A DNA stretch of 64,000 bases from positions 310,001 through 374,000 of the forward strand of contig NZ_BCXJ01000005.1 of assembly GCF_001598215.1 (NCBI RefSeq), in the 5' to 3' direction. A program made the translations under genes and the position numbers. The notes beneath the pieces are model-generated. The model searched no databases. It saw only the letters and a list, made by a program, of their open reading frames with translations, and was not told the origin of the DNA. Source of the DNA: Shouchella clausii (lineage in GTDB: Bacteria; Bacillota; Bacilli; Bacillales; Bacillaceae_D). Below, in pieces: positions 10,487-24,192 of the stretch. Each line of letters begins with the position of its first letter. The stretch's first letter is position 1.

Positions 10487-10513
10487 GCTTGTCCTCCTGT
10501 CTATGCTTCAATC

Positions 10514-10801
10514 TTAAAATACCGACGGAACCCGGATTTGGCCATCTTCATGGTCTGGTGCATTTTTCAGCACTTCTTTCACATCAAGGCCTTTTTCCGG
10601 TTTATCTTCACGTAGGACATTATGCATTTGCAACACATGTGTCGTAGGCACGACGCCTTCTGTATCGACTTCATTCAGTTGTTCTGCAGCGGTAATGATG
10701 TCTTCAAGTTGGTTGCGGAATGTTTCAGCCTCTTCTTCCGTAATGGCAAGCCGGGCCAAATGGGCTACATGTTTCACTTGTTCTTTCGAAATTCTTGACA
10801 T
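10514..10801 (-). CDS. gatC: Asp-tRNA(Asn)/Glu-tRNA(Gln) amidotransferase subunit C
   Basis: A 95-residue stabilising subunit that wraps around GatA. The family pattern [16 protein letters not shown] near the start, then [15 protein letters not shown] and LREDKPEKG, is clear, ending at the usual IRVPSVF. A GGAGGTG site lies 6 bases before ATG 10801. It is first in the gatCAB operon. Confidence 0.94.
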   Translation of the reverse strand: MSRISKEQVKHVAHLARLAITEEEAETFRNQLEDIITAAEQLNEVDTEGVVPTTHVLQMHNVLREDKPEKGLDVKEVLKNAPDHEDGQIRVPSVF

Positions 10802-10971
10802 TTTGACACCTCCAAAACGGACTTGTTGACAATATGATTAATGATACCAAATTGCTGCAAGGCAAGCAACTTAGGCGGTACGACGGACAGGTATGTATGA
10901 AAACAGGCTTCGGTTAAATGGGCATAAGCGAACATAAGTATCCACTTTCACACCTATGCCCTTTTTACGAC

Positions 10972-11457
10972 TCACTCAACTTGACTTGCGGTCAACTTCC
11001 GGCCAATGACATTTGCTGAAACTGGTTCCTTGCCAATTTCTCTCGCCCAAATAGACAATTGTCCAATATGATGGATTTCGTGGGCAATGATATGACGCAT
11101 GACGATGCCCCATGTGTCATCGTACACCTTGCCATTTTCCCCCTTTTCAACATAACGGTTTTCTTCCATTTTCTCATCCCAGCGGTCTACAAACGCCTTT
11201 ACTTCCACATGGTATGCTTGGTCAAGCGCGCGCACTTTCGCCAAACTTTTAAAGGAATCAAAGTCTTCCTCTGGGTTGGGCTTTCCTTGCAAGTCGCGAA
11301 TCCAACTCCATTCCACATCGACAATATGGAACAACGTTCTTAAAATGCTGCCCACCCCTCCTGTCCGCTCAGCAAGAAGCTCTTTTTCGCTAAGTTGTTC
11401 ACACCACTCATACCACTCACGCCGAACTTGCCAATTGTATTCAAAAAACCGTTTCAT
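10972..11457 (-). CDS. DinB/YfiT-like putative metalloenzyme
   Basis: A 161-residue DinB-family four-helix protein. Probable metal ligands are His in LFHIVDVEWSW near residue 45 and the pair in HEIHHIGQLSIWARE near residue 130, in the usual order H...HxxxH. Family members include thiol S-transferases and uncharacterised stress proteins, so the substrate is unknown. ATG 11457 is chosen because AGGGGTG lies 6 bases upstream; an in-frame GTG nine bases earlier falls inside that site. It stands alone between gatC and the lipoprotein gene. Confidence 0.85.
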   Translation of the reverse strand: MKRFFEYNWQVRREWYEWCEQLSEKELLAERTGGVGSILRTLFHIVDVEWSWIRDLQGKPNPEEDFDSFKSLAKVRALDQAYHVEVKAFVDRWDEKMEENRYVEKGENGKVYDDTWGIVMRHIIAHEIHHIGQLSIWAREIGKEPVSANVIGRKLTASQVE

Positions 11458-11492
11458 TGTTTTCACCCCTGAATCTCATGTCTTGCCGTGCA

Positions 11493-12461
11493 TTATTTTA
11501 TCTCAAACTCTGCCGCAAGCGTGAAACTCGAATCTATCCCGTGTGCCCATACTTCTTTTACCGCCCTGTATTTGCCTGGGCTAAGTCCCCCAATCTCAAT
11601 GTTGTCACGATGCTCACCACCGATTGGCAATTCGACGCCAATTTCAATAAAAGCCAGTTCTAGCGGCACCGTTCGCCACTCTTGGCCGACTTGTTTTTCA
11701 ATCGTATAATCAACGCCTAAAGATAATGGGACAGGGCCTTCGTTATGCAAAACAAGCGTTGCCGATGAATCAGCGGTTGAATAAACGCTTTCGGTAAATG
11801 CGAGTGTCGCATTCGCTTCAGGAATAGGGACATAGATATAGGAGAGTTTTGTATCTTCCACTTCGCCAGCAGCATTTAACATTTCAACGCTCAATAAATA
11901 GGCTGCATTCTCTTTTTCAGGCAGCATATTCTCATAGATTTCGGTTCCGCTCGATTTCACCTTGTCTACATAAATGATGTCTTCATCAATTAACGCGCTT
12001 TTCGCAATCCCATCCCGTTCCGTCAACTGAACACGGACATCGCGCTCTACTGGTTCTCCGTCCATTGTATGGCCAAAAAAGATAATTTCAAGTTTGCTGC
12101 CAGCTTGTTGGGTTCCTGAAGTAAGGCCATATCCTCTTATTGGGCGATTTTCTTCTTGTGAAAACCAAACGCCCGTTGGCAAATCATATTCCGTTTGCTG
12201 CCAAACCTCCTCTTTAATGTCAAATAAATCGGTAAAAGTAGCATCTACAGCAAGCGTATCGGTTAAACCATCGCCGATTTTAGACGGCAATTCGCCATGC
12301 CCTTTTGCCCAAGTTGCTTCATCATCAAGATGAGTCTGTTGATTGGAATTAGACGGTGAGTCTGCTCCCTGTATATTCGCTGTGTCTTGGCCGCAACTAA
12401 CAAGTGTGACTGCCACACTTGTCGATATAGCGGCAAGCACAATGTTTCGAAAACGGTTCAT
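11493..12461 (-). CDS. Lipoprotein with C-terminal Ig-like domain
   Basis: A 322-residue secreted lipoprotein. A basic N-terminus and hydrophobic stretch end in the lipobox VSC at about residue 23, so the mature protein is anchored at the outer face of the membrane. A low-complexity linker (SPSNSNQQ) follows. The last 110 residues (STADSSATLVLHNEGPVPLS through SPGKYRAVKEV) resemble the bacterial Ig-like domain found in many Bacillaceae lipoproteins. No catalytic motif is seen and the function is unknown. GGAG lies about 9 bases before ATG 12461. It may be co-transcribed with the DinB-like gene, 35 bases downstream. Confidence 0.8.
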   Translation of the reverse strand: MNRFRNIVLAAISTSVAVTLVSCGQDTANIQGADSPSNSNQQTHLDDEATWAKGHGELPSKIGDGLTDTLAVDATFTDLFDIKEEVWQQTEYDLPTGVWFSQEENRPIRGYGLTSGTQQAGSKLEIIFFGHTMDGEPVERDVRVQLTERDGIAKSALIDEDIIYVDKVKSSGTEIYENMLPEKENAAYLLSVEMLNAAGEVEDTKLSYIYVPIPEANATLAFTESVYSTADSSATLVLHNEGPVPLSLGVDYTIEKQVGQEWRTVPLELAFIEIGVELPIGGEHRDNIEIGGLSPGKYRAVKEVWAHGIDSSFTLAAEFEIK

Positions 12462-12628
12462 GCCCGTTCACGCTCCTTTATTCTATTATACATATAAATG
12501 AGAAAAAGAGGGGGTCCAGCAGGTCACGATTAGGTGGCGTGAAAAGAAGAATGGAAAGGAAGAAAAGGAAAAATACTTGTGAAAGGATAAGAGGAAAACG
12601 TTCAAGAGGCATAAAGGAGTAAAGCCGC

Positions 12629-12967
12629 TTACTTTGTCCGCTCTTTAATAGCGTCGGCAATAGCAGTTAATGCTGCAGCTGTTTTCATTTGGCTGTCTTC
12701 CACTTTAGAAAGGCGGGCATTTGTTTCCAATTGAGCAGTCTCTAAGTTGCCAATGCGGCGATTCATTACGACATGCTCTTCTTTCATTTCATCAAAACGT
12801 TTGTCCATATCGTTTTTCATGTTATCAAAGCGTTTGTCCATTTCCGAAAAGCGACTCTCCACTTGGTCAAAACGGGTTTCCATGTCATTTTTCATGTCAA
12901 TCATCACTTTTCTCATCTCTGTGACTAGGGAAAACAACTGATCAAAATCACGGTCATTTGTCGTCAT
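12629..12967 (-). CDS. Small coiled-coil protein of unknown function
   Basis: A 112-residue, highly charged protein. Its middle is built of imperfect heptad units around RFDQVESRFSEMDKRFDNM, MDKRFDEMKEE and RRIGNLETAQLETNARL, predicting a long coiled coil with no membrane segment. Similar small proteins are common in Bacillaceae with no assigned role. ATG 12967 is chosen because GGGAGGTG lies 9 bases upstream; the longer frame from 13093 lacks a site. It is flanked by spacers of about 120-170 bases and is probably monocistronic. Confidence 0.75.
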   Translation of the reverse strand: MTTNDRDFDQLFSLVTEMRKVMIDMKNDMETRFDQVESRFSEMDKRFDNMKNDMDKRFDEMKEEHVVMNRRIGNLETAQLETNARLSKVEDSQMKTAAALTAIADAIKERTK

Positions 12968-13082
12968 TTTGTGATCGCACCTCCCATTTTTCATCATTAT
13001 AACCGAGGAAGGCGTAAAAAAGAAAGGCTTAATTCCGCGTTTTTGCCATTTGCCAAAAACATATCTCCCCCCAAAAAAGTTG

Positions 13083-13117
13083 GAAAAAAACAAGGCAAAC
13101 CACGGCTTGCCTTGTTC
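13083..13117 (-). terminator. Terminator of the nucleoside ABC transporter operon
   Basis: ACAAGGCAA (13090-13098) pairs with TTGCCTTGT (13107-13115), with seven T on the minus strand. It lies about 60 bases after the nupQ stop; the spacer carries the dispersed motif CAGTCTGTAGACA. Confidence 0.85.
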
Positions 13118-13173
13118 AGTCTGTAGACATATCTAACAACGCTTTTTAACAGCGAGAGTGATCGTGCATTCTT

Positions 13174-14127
13174 TTAGCGTGATCCTTTTATATAAGGCTT
13201 GCCTAACGCTTTTGGACCTTCTGCCCGACCAACAAAACCGGCAAGGGCTAAAATCGTCAGCACGTAAGGGGCAATCAGCAAAAATACAGGCGGCACATCA
13301 GAAAGAAACGGCAGCTGCTGGCCGACTACACCAAGTGCTTGGGCAAGTCCAAAGAACAACGTTGCCCCAATTACGCCAAGAGGGTGCCATTTGCCAAAGA
13401 TTAACGCCGCCAGTGCCATAAATCCTTGGCCTGTGATCGTGGTTGCTGAAAAATTACCGCTAAACGTCGCTGCAAAAACAGCGCCGCCAAGGCCAGCAAA
13501 CACGCCTGACAACATGACGCCGATATAGCGCATCTTGACTACTCGTATGCCCATTGTATCCGCGGCCTGTGGATGTTCGCCGACAGAGCGGAGACGCAAG
13601 CCAAACGGCCGATAATAAATGACATAATAAACAAGAAAGGCAAGTCCGAACGCAAGAAAGGATGTTGCATACACATTTGAAAAAAACAACGGTCCGATGA
13701 CGGGAATGTCACTTAAACCTGGAATGTTAAAACGATAAAACCGGTTTTCAATATAAGCGGTTTGCCCGCTGCCGTAAAGCAAATTGATAATATAGACCGA
13801 AAGGCCAACTGCAAGAAAGTTTAAGGCAACGCCACTCACGACTTGGTCTGCTTGGAAATGGATCGAGGCGACAGCATGAAACAACGAAAACAGCGCGCCG
13901 ACCACAGCAGCGACAAGCAACCCGATCCAAACAGATAGAGCGCCTACCCCTGCCGCTTCGAGAGTGAGCGTTGTGACGATGACAGAAAATGCCCCCATCA
14001 CCATCAACCCTTCTAGGCCAATGTTGACGACGCCTGAACGTTCACTAAACAAGCCGCCTAGAGCAGCAAGCATTAAAGGGGCAGCAGAATAAATCGTCGT
14101 TGAAACAATTAGGGCGAGCACATCCAT
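13174..14127 (-). CDS. nupQ: Nucleoside ABC transporter permease (NupQ type)
   Basis: A 317-residue integral membrane protein of the BPD_transp_2 family with eight to ten hydrophobic segments. The family pattern ERSGVVNIGLEGLMVMGAF lies near residue 28, and EHPQAADTMGIRVVKMRY is the cytoplasmic coupling loop. It is last in an order matching B. subtilis nupNOPQ, an importer for guanosine and other nucleosides. The start codon lies 2 bases after the nupP stop. Substrate is inferred from family only; related systems can carry other nucleosides. Confidence 0.87.
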   Translation of the reverse strand: MDVLALIVSTTIYSAAPLMLAALGGLFSERSGVVNIGLEGLMVMGAFSVIVTTLTLEAAGVGALSVWIGLLVAAVVGALFSLFHAVASIHFQADQVVSGVALNFLAVGLSVYIINLLYGSGQTAYIENRFYRFNIPGLSDIPVIGPLFFSNVYATSFLAFGLAFLVYYVIYYRPFGLRLRSVGEHPQAADTMGIRVVKMRYIGVMLSGVFAGLGGAVFAATFSGNFSATTITGQGFMALAALIFGKWHPLGVIGATLFFGLAQALGVVGQQLPFLSDVPPVFLLIAPYVLTILALAGFVGRAEGPKALGKPYIKGSR

Positions 14128-14129
14128 CG

Positions 14130-15191
14130 TTACTTATCCCCCTTTTTCCGCTTCAGAAGCATCAGGCGAACAACATAGCTTGAAGCGACAAAGAAAATAA
14201 TCAGTGCAATGACAATGCTAATCAGTTCTGTCGGCACATCGGTTTGCTGGTTCATTGTCAATGCCCCTGTTTTCAAGCCTCCGAATAAAAAGGCAGACAA
14301 GAACACGCCAAGCGCTGTATTCGCACCTAGTAGTGCAACGGCAATGCCTTCAAAACCAACGCCTGTAAAGCCTGAAAGAATGCTCATGTATCCAAAAGTT
14401 CCTAAGCCTTCTGCCGCTCCTGCCAGTCCGGCAAATGCGCCAGAAATGGCCATCGAAAGAATGATGTTGCGGCTAACATTCATTCCTGCATAAGTGGAAG
14501 CATTTGCATTTAAACCAACTGCGCGAAGCTCATAGCCCGCTGTCGTTTTCCATAAAAAGAACCACATAAACAAACACGCGGCCACTGCGATTAAAAAGCC
14601 ATAATGCAACCGTGAGTATTCTGTAAGAGACTGAAAGAATGGCGATGCCAAAGAGGCGGAAGGATAAACGCTTTCTGTCCGCTCGCCAGGTATAAGCAAG
14701 TAAGTGCGGATGACCGCATTGGCGGTATACAATGCAATATAATTCATCATAATGCTGACAATGACTTCATGGACATGAAGCTTTGCTTTTAAGATGCCGG
14801 GAACAAGTGCCCACAGCGCCCCAGCTACCGCCGCAGCGGCAATAGAAAGTGGGAGGTGGATGGCCATCGGCGCTTCAAAAGCGGCTCCAACGTAAACAGA
14901 GGCAAGCCAACCGACAATCAGCTGCCCTTCCACGCCAATGTTAAACAGCCCTGTCCGGTAAGCAAATGCAACAGCGAGCCCCCCTAGTATAAGCGGCGTC
15001 ATCGTCCGGATCATTTCTCCAAAATAATAGCTGCTGCCAAAAATACCTGCTACCAACGCCCCATAAGCTTCAATGGGATTATGGCCCGTGATGACCATCA
15101 CAATGGCGCCGACAAGCAGCCCGAGCAGGATCGCAAAAAGGGGAATGGCGACATGCATAGCTTTTCCGGCCAGCAATTTATTCACGTTCAC
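14130..15191 (-). CDS. nupP: Nucleoside ABC transporter permease (NupP type)
   Basis: A 353-residue membrane protein, partner of NupQ. It has the family segment YRTGLFNIGVEGQLIVGWLA and the coupling loop ELRAVGLNANASTYAGMNV, with about ten hydrophobic stretches. I choose the GTG at 15191 because AAGGAG ends 9 bases upstream; the GTG at 15212 lies upstream of that site and another GTG at 15185 is possible. It overlaps the end of the ATPase gene by 14 bases, consistent with translational coupling. Confidence 0.87.
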   Translation of the reverse strand: MNVNKLLAGKAMHVAIPLFAILLGLLVGAIVMVITGHNPIEAYGALVAGIFGSSYYFGEMIRTMTPLILGGLAVAFAYRTGLFNIGVEGQLIVGWLASVYVGAAFEAPMAIHLPLSIAAAAVAGALWALVPGILKAKLHVHEVIVSIMMNYIALYTANAVIRTYLLIPGERTESVYPSASLASPFFQSLTEYSRLHYGFLIAVAACLFMWFFLWKTTAGYELRAVGLNANASTYAGMNVSRNIILSMAISGAFAGLAGAAEGLGTFGYMSILSGFTGVGFEGIAVALLGANTALGVFLSAFLFGGLKTGALTMNQQTDVPTELISIVIALIIFFVASSYVVRLMLLKRKKGDK

Positions 15192-16716
15192 TTGCTTCCA
15201 CTCCTTTTTCACGGCTGCCTCCTGCCATCAACAGGCCGAGCTCCTTTTCATTTGTTTGGTCGGCTTTCACGATATCGACAATCTGGCCTTTGTGGATCAC
15301 GGCGATACGGTCGCTCACGCTAAGAATTTCATCAAGTTCAAGGGACATGAGCAACACCGCTCTGCCTTTGTCACGTTCTTTGACAAGACGTTCATGGATC
15401 GTTTCAATCGCACCGACATCCAGACCTCTTGTTGGCTGTGCCGCAATCAACAGGTCTGGAGAACGGTCTACTTCACGGGCGATAATTGCCTTTTGTTGAT
15501 TGCCCCCTGACAAGGCTCTAGCCGCCGTTTCGACAGAAGGGGTCCGTACATCGTAGTCTGCGACTAATTCTTTTGCTTTTGCCTCGATGGCTTCTGCGTT
15601 CAGCAGTCCGTTTCGTGAGTATGGTGCTTGGTAATACGTCTGCAGCACCATGTTTTCTTGGACGCTGAAGTCTAGGACAAGGCCAAGTTTATGGCGGTCT
15701 TCAGGAATATGGCCAACGCCCGCTTCCGTTACTTTGCGGGGGCTGAGGTCAGCCACGTTTTTTCCGTTTAAACGAATTTCTCCTTTTTCCACCGGGAGCA
15801 GGCCGGCTATCGCTGCGATTAACTCCGATTGGCCGTTCCCTTCAATCCCAGCAAGGCCAACAATCTCGCCTGCGCGAATTGTTAAGTCAAGCTGTTTGAC
15901 CATTTCCACGCCGCGGCCGTCTTTGACATAAAGATTTTTCACTTCAAGCACGGTATCTTTTGGTACAGCTGGTGTTTTTTGTACACGGAAATTGACTTCA
16001 CGGCCAACCATCATTTCTGCTAGCTCGGCCGTTGTCGCGCTTGCCACTTCGACGGTGCCAATCCCGCGGCCGCGGCGAATGACGGTACAAACGTCGCAAA
16101 TTTGTTTGATTTCTTTTAGCTTATGTGTAATTAAAATGATGGACTTACCTTCTTCAGTCAGCTTTTTCATAATGTCCATCAATTCTTTGATTTCTTGGGG
16201 CGTCAGCACGGCTGTCGGTTCGTCAAAAATGAGGATGTCCGCGCCGCGATACAGCGTTTTTAAAATTTCAATCCGTTGCTGCATGCCGACTGAAATATCT
16301 TTGACCAATGCATCAGGGTCCACGGCAAGGCCATACTGGGCAGACAAGGCTGCAATTTCCTTGCTCGCTTTTTTCTTATTCATTCGGCCGCCTTTTGTCG
16401 GCTCCATGCCGAGAATGATATTTTCTGTAACCGTAAACGAGTCAACGAGCATAAAGTGCTGGTGGACCATGCCAATTCCAAGTTTGCCAGCAACGTTTGG
16501 GCTTGTGATCGCTACTTTTTCGCCCCGGACTTTGATTTCCCCTTGCTCTGGCTGATAAAGACCAAACAAAATGTTCATTAATGTCGACTTTCCAGCGCCA
16601 TTTTCCCCTAAAAGGGCATGGATTTCCCCTTTTTTCAAGCGAAGATTGACGTTGTCATTCGCTACAATGCCTGGGAATTCTTTGCGGATGCCGTTCATCT
16701 CAATGACATATTCCAT
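15178..16716 (-). CDS. nupO: Nucleoside ABC transporter ATP-binding protein (NupO type)
   Basis: A 512-residue protein with two fused ATPase domains. Domain 1 has Walker A GENGAGKSTLMN, signature SVGMQQRIEI and Walker B ILIFDEPTAVLTP. Domain 2 has GIEGNGQSELIAAIAG, LSGGNQQKAIIAREV and a degenerate Walker B AAQPTRGLD in which Gln replaces the catalytic Glu. This asymmetry is normal for sugar/nucleoside importers. GGAG lies before ATG 16716. A terminator-like hairpin separates it from the binding-protein gene upstream. Confidence 0.92.
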   Translation of the reverse strand: MEYVIEMNGIRKEFPGIVANDNVNLRLKKGEIHALLGENGAGKSTLMNILFGLYQPEQGEIKVRGEKVAITSPNVAGKLGIGMVHQHFMLVDSFTVTENIILGMEPTKGGRMNKKKASKEIAALSAQYGLAVDPDALVKDISVGMQQRIEILKTLYRGADILIFDEPTAVLTPQEIKELMDIMKKLTEEGKSIILITHKLKEIKQICDVCTVIRRGRGIGTVEVASATTAELAEMMVGREVNFRVQKTPAVPKDTVLEVKNLYVKDGRGVEMVKQLDLTIRAGEIVGLAGIEGNGQSELIAAIAGLLPVEKGEIRLNGKNVADLSPRKVTEAGVGHIPEDRHKLGLVLDFSVQENMVLQTYYQAPYSRNGLLNAEAIEAKAKELVADYDVRTPSVETAARALSGGNQQKAIIAREVDRSPDLLIAAQPTRGLDVGAIETIHERLVKERDKGRAVLLMSLELDEILSVSDRIAVIHKGQIVDIVKADQTNEKELGLLMAGGSREKGVEASERE

Positions 16717-16743
16717 AGGATCAAACGCTCCTTTAGTTAACGT

Positions 16744-16774
16744 AAAAAGAAAGGCTAGTTTTTCACACTAGCCC
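16744..16774 (-). terminator. Attenuating hairpin between nupN and nupO
   Basis: GGCTAG (16753-16758) pairs with CTAGCC (16768-16773) and is followed on the minus strand by TTTCTTTTT. Placed between the binding-protein and ATPase genes, it would give more binding protein than transporter, as is usual for such operons. Confidence 0.75.
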
Positions 16775-16787
16775 ATCTGGATTTCGT

Positions 16788-17882
16788 TTATCCGGCAAAC
16801 TCATTAAACTCGTCATCGGTTTTTGGCACTTCCAGCTCACCGTCAAGAATTTGCTGCATGTAATCGTCCATGCTTTCGATGATTTCAGGGCTTAAGTTAT
16901 CGCCAGTCGTCGCGTAATCAATTCCATCATCTTCAATTCCGTATTCAAGGATTTCGCCACCAGGGAAGTTGCCGTCCATCGTTTGCTGTGTCACATCTTG
17001 GACCGCCGTATCAACACGTTTGATCATCGACGTAAGTGTAACGGATTGGTCGCCCTCATAGACGCCTTCTTCATATTGGTCTTTATCAACGCCGATCGCC
17101 CATACTTGTTCGCCATTTTTGACACGGTTAATCGCTTCTGTAAACAGGCCATTCCCCGTGTTCCCTGCTGAATGGTAAATCACATCTGCTCCTGTCGTAT
17201 ACATGGTGTTGGCAAGCTGCTGTCCTTTTTGCGGGTCAGTAAATACCTCCGCATATTGGACAATCACTTCTGCATCAGGGTTCACCGCATGAACGCCTGC
17301 TTTAAAGCCGTTTTCAAACTTCTTAATTAACTCGCTTTCAACGCCGCCGATAAAGCCGACTTTATTCGTTTCCGTTTGCAAGCCTGCCGCAACGCCCACT
17401 AAGAAGGAGCCTTCATGCTCTTTAAATGTAATATTTGCTACGTTGCTTAATGGATCGCCATTGTCATCTGTTACGACTGAGTCAATGATCGCTAATTGTG
17501 CATCTTCGTTTTGCTGCGCCACTGTTTTGACAGCATCCGCCATTAGAAAGCCGATCGCCCAGCTAATGTCCGTGTTTTCCCGTGTAAGAGCGCGCAAATT
17601 CGGTTCAAAGTCTTGGGCAGTGCTTGACTGTACGTAATCGTAGTTTTTGCCTTCTTCCAACCCGTTGGCTTCGCCAAACGCTTTCAAGCCTTCCCAAGAA
17701 AATTGGTTGAACGATTTATCGTCAATGCCACTAACGTCTGTTACCATTTTCGCAGTAAAATCCGAACTTTCTCCTCCACCTTCTGAACCCGCATTGTTTT
17801 CCGAACCATCGCCTTGTCCACAAGCACCTAGCACAACAACCGATGCGAGACCAACCGATAATGCCTTGATCCATTTTTTCAC
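16788..17882 (-). CDS. nupN: BMP-family nucleoside-binding lipoprotein (NupN type)
   Basis: A 364-residue lipoprotein. A lysine-rich start and hydrophobic run end in lipobox VLGAC at residue 21, followed by a Gly/Ser/Glu linker. Family segments: MVTDVSGIDDKSFNQFSWEG, then AQLAIIDSVV, GFIGGVESELIKKFENGFKAG, and ADVIYHSAGNTGNGLF, which match PnrA/BmpA purine-nucleoside-binding proteins. Start is GTG 17882, with AGGAGG 10 bases upstream. It heads nupNOPQ and a possible PurR box lies about 130 bases upstream. Confidence 0.9.
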   Translation of the reverse strand: MKKWIKALSVGLASVVVLGACGQGDGSENNAGSEGGGESSDFTAKMVTDVSGIDDKSFNQFSWEGLKAFGEANGLEEGKNYDYVQSSTAQDFEPNLRALTRENTDISWAIGFLMADAVKTVAQQNEDAQLAIIDSVVTDDNGDPLSNVANITFKEHEGSFLVGVAAGLQTETNKVGFIGGVESELIKKFENGFKAGVHAVNPDAEVIVQYAEVFTDPQKGQQLANTMYTTGADVIYHSAGNTGNGLFTEAINRVKNGEQVWAIGVDKDQYEEGVYEGDQSVTLTSMIKRVDTAVQDVTQQTMDGNFPGGEILEYGIEDDGIDYATTGDNLSPEIIESMDDYMQQILDGELEVPKTDDEFNEFAG

Positions 17883-18009
17883 GTGAGAATATCCTCCTAT
17901 AATGACTTCCAGCTTCTGCTGAAAGCGTTTTTCTTCATGTGGCTCGGAATAACGGCAACGTCATTCCTTTTTTGCCAGCAAACATACTATAGCATAAAAT
18001 CATCGTATA

Positions 18010-18024
18010 AAAAACGAACATTTT
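18010..18024 (-). promoter_or_regulatory. Possible PurR box upstream of nupNOPQ
   Basis: The plus strand reads AAAAACGAACATTTT, close to the PurBox consensus AWWWCCGAACWWT. Only one good half of the usual inverted pair is seen, so the call is tentative. PurR control of a guanosine importer would be expected. Confidence 0.4.
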
Positions 18025-18031
18025 TAGCATT

Positions 18032-19186
18032 TTAGTTGATAATGTGAATAAACGGCTCCCGGTCTGGATGATACGAGACAATGCTCTCGAGTGAACCGGA
18101 AAGCGCTGAAATGTTTACATCTACTGGTATGTTTTCATAGTATTCTTCGACTTGGCCCGCAATGTATTGTGTTAAGGCGACAACTTCCGTCTTGCCTTTA
18201 TATTGGATATTAACGTCAACATTGAGCTTTACCATTTGATTGTCTTCATAACGTGCTCTGCCAACGACGCCGACATTATTTGCGAAGAAGGCTTGCACAT
18301 CGGTACGGAATTGGGCAAAGCGGTCCGCATCGTCACGATGGTCTTCATTGGCTGCAGGTGAAGGGAAATGGACATGCTCTTGGTTAATATCTACCCAGTG
18401 AGGGTTTTCTCCTGGTTCAAATGTGCCTACTTTAAAAAAATGGCCCGCATTGACAGCATCCTTCGGCTGTTGGCTAAATAGCGCCACGACAATCGGCACG
18501 TCGCTCAAGTCTTCCTCCGAGTCGACGCCTTCACGCATCCGATTGACAATCGTTTCAGCAAACTCCATTCCTTTTTCCTCTTGGACAGCAGCGCTGATCG
18601 GTACAGAATCTGACTTTCCGTCATGGGTAAATTCGTATTCGCTATATAGCGATAAACCGAGGGCCACACCGCCTGTTGAATAGTCGCCTTCATCATTTAC
18701 ATTCATGTAGTTTTGCTCGAGTACGTTCGCTAGCACCCAAGGGCTGTTTTTCTCTTGTTCCATCGGGTCATCCCCTCCGCCCAAAGGTGGATTTAGCCCA
18801 TTCGGATTTTCTTCTTCATCGTAGCGAAGCAACCATGACTTTACCGTATCGCGAGAAAGATGGGTGCCCTCCTGAAAAAAGTAATCGTTTGGATCGAACC
18901 GTTCTTTGGCAATGTCCTCCAGTCCCAGCTCAAGCCAATCCAAGTCTTTGCGGCTATAACCTAAATCAAGGCCATAGCCACGCGTTTGTCCATGCACATA
19001 TGCCCCATCTTGCAGGACGCTTGCATAATAGTTCTCCTCTGACGGTACCGACGGGACAACGGTTAACGATTCATCCGCTTCCGAAACATCAGGCGTATTG
19101 GCTTCATCATCCTCTTCACCGCCAAAGAAATTGCAGCCGGAGAGGAGAACAACGCCTGCCAAACCAAGTATCCCCACACGCTTCAT
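18032..19186 (-). CDS. camS: CamS-family lipoprotein (YerH)
   Basis: A 384-residue lipoprotein. The lipobox is LLSGC at residue 18, followed by a Glu/Asp-rich linker. The body carries the CamS family pattern: ENYYASVLQDG, HGQTRGYGLDLGYSRKDLDW, YFFQEGTHLSRDTVKSWLLR, GLNPPLGGGDDPM and a C-terminal SIVSYHPDREPFIHIIN. In enterococci the signal peptide of this family yields the cAM373 pheromone; here a role at the membrane surface is all that can be said. GGGGG precedes ATG 19186. It follows ligA by 16 bases, as yerH does in B. subtilis. Confidence 0.9.
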   Translation of the reverse strand: MKRVGILGLAGVVLLSGCNFFGGEEDDEANTPDVSEADESLTVVPSVPSEENYYASVLQDGAYVHGQTRGYGLDLGYSRKDLDWLELGLEDIAKERFDPNDYFFQEGTHLSRDTVKSWLLRYDEEENPNGLNPPLGGGDDPMEQEKNSPWVLANVLEQNYMNVNDEGDYSTGGVALGLSLYSEYEFTHDGKSDSVPISAAVQEEKGMEFAETIVNRMREGVDSEEDLSDVPIVVALFSQQPKDAVNAGHFFKVGTFEPGENPHWVDINQEHVHFPSPAANEDHRDDADRFAQFRTDVQAFFANNVGVVGRARYEDNQMVKLNVDVNIQYKGKTEVVALTQYIAGQVEEYYENIPVDVNISALSGSLESIVSYHPDREPFIHIIN

Positions 19187-19202
19187 CTTTCAATCCCCCT
19201 TG

Positions 19203-23481
<4,279 letters not shown>

Positions 23482-23493
23482 GTCATTCACCGC

Positions 23494-24192
23494 CTACCTG
23501 CATTTATGTTCCTTGACGGCCTCCACCGTCTTAAGCGCTTCTGTAAGATTTTCATAAAGCCCATTGCCGACAACGACAACATCAGCATATGCCGCTATCT
23601 CAGAGGCATCTGCTGCATTTTTTATCCCGCCTCCATAGATGAGCTTTGTCTTTTCCAATACTGCCCTTGCCCGTTTGACGACATCAATTGGGCCTTTTTT
23701 GCCGCTGTATTCCAAATAGAAAAAAGGATAGCGGTACATATGCTCTGCCAGCCGTGCGTAAGCAACGACATCTTCTATATCCAAGTCAGTCTGGGCATTC
23801 GCATGTTTAGCCACTCGTGCTTCTCCATTTAAAACACAGTAGCCTTCCAACAACAGTTCTTGCCAATTAATGAGTTCGCCATATTCTTTGACAGCCTGGT
23901 GATGGTGGCCAATGACCCAGCTAACATGTTGGCTGTTCATGACGGATGGAATCAAATAATAATCGAACCCTGGCGTAATCGCTTCAAGGTCCGATACTTC
24001 AAGCGCACATGTCACTGGAAACCGACGAATGCGGGCAAAAAGGGACAACGTGTTATCCAATGTGACGTTGTCCGTTCCGCCAACAATAATCGCATCAGTA
24101 CCTGACTCGCAAACGGCTTCAAGCGCTTCATCCGTTATTTCCTTGTTTGGATCAAGTTTAAAAACATGCGCCCATTCATCATAATTTTTCAT
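23494..24192 (-). CDS. pcrB: Heptaprenylglyceryl phosphate synthase PcrB
   Basis: A 232-residue TIM-barrel prenyltransferase. It joins heptaprenyl diphosphate to glycerol-1-phosphate, making an archaeal-type ether lipid. Family segments: HVFKLDPNKEI at the start, the phosphate-binding AIIVGGTDNVT, DYYLIPSVMNSQHVSW, FFYLEYSGKKGP and the second phosphate motif LIYGGGIKNAADA. ATG 24192 has AAGGCG 7 bases upstream. The order pcrB-pcrA-ligA is conserved in Bacillaceae. Confidence 0.92.
   Translation of the reverse strand: MKNYDEWAHVFKLDPNKEITDEALEAVCESGTDAIIVGGTDNVTLDNTLSLFARIRRFPVTCALEVSDLEAITPGFDYYLIPSVMNSQHVSWVIGHHHQAVKEYGELINWQELLLEGYCVLNGEARVAKHANAQTDLDIEDVVAYARLAEHMYRYPFFYLEYSGKKGPIDVVKRARAVLEKTKLIYGGGIKNAADASEIAAYADVVVVGNGLYENLTEALKTVEAVKEHKCR

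Noticed and set aside
10905-10970. Inverted repeat GGGCATA...TATGCCC with five T, downstream of the DinB-like gene
   Set aside because: The T-run is on the plus strand, where no gene ends; not counted as a terminator.
12629-13000. Imperfect short repeats within the coiled-coil gene
   Set aside because: Heptad-coding repeats, not a CRISPR or tandem DNA repeat; no CRISPR array was seen anywhere in the window.
15178-16716. Degenerate second Walker B (QPTRGLD) in the nucleoside ATPase
   Set aside because: Normal for this family of fused importer ATPases, not a defect.
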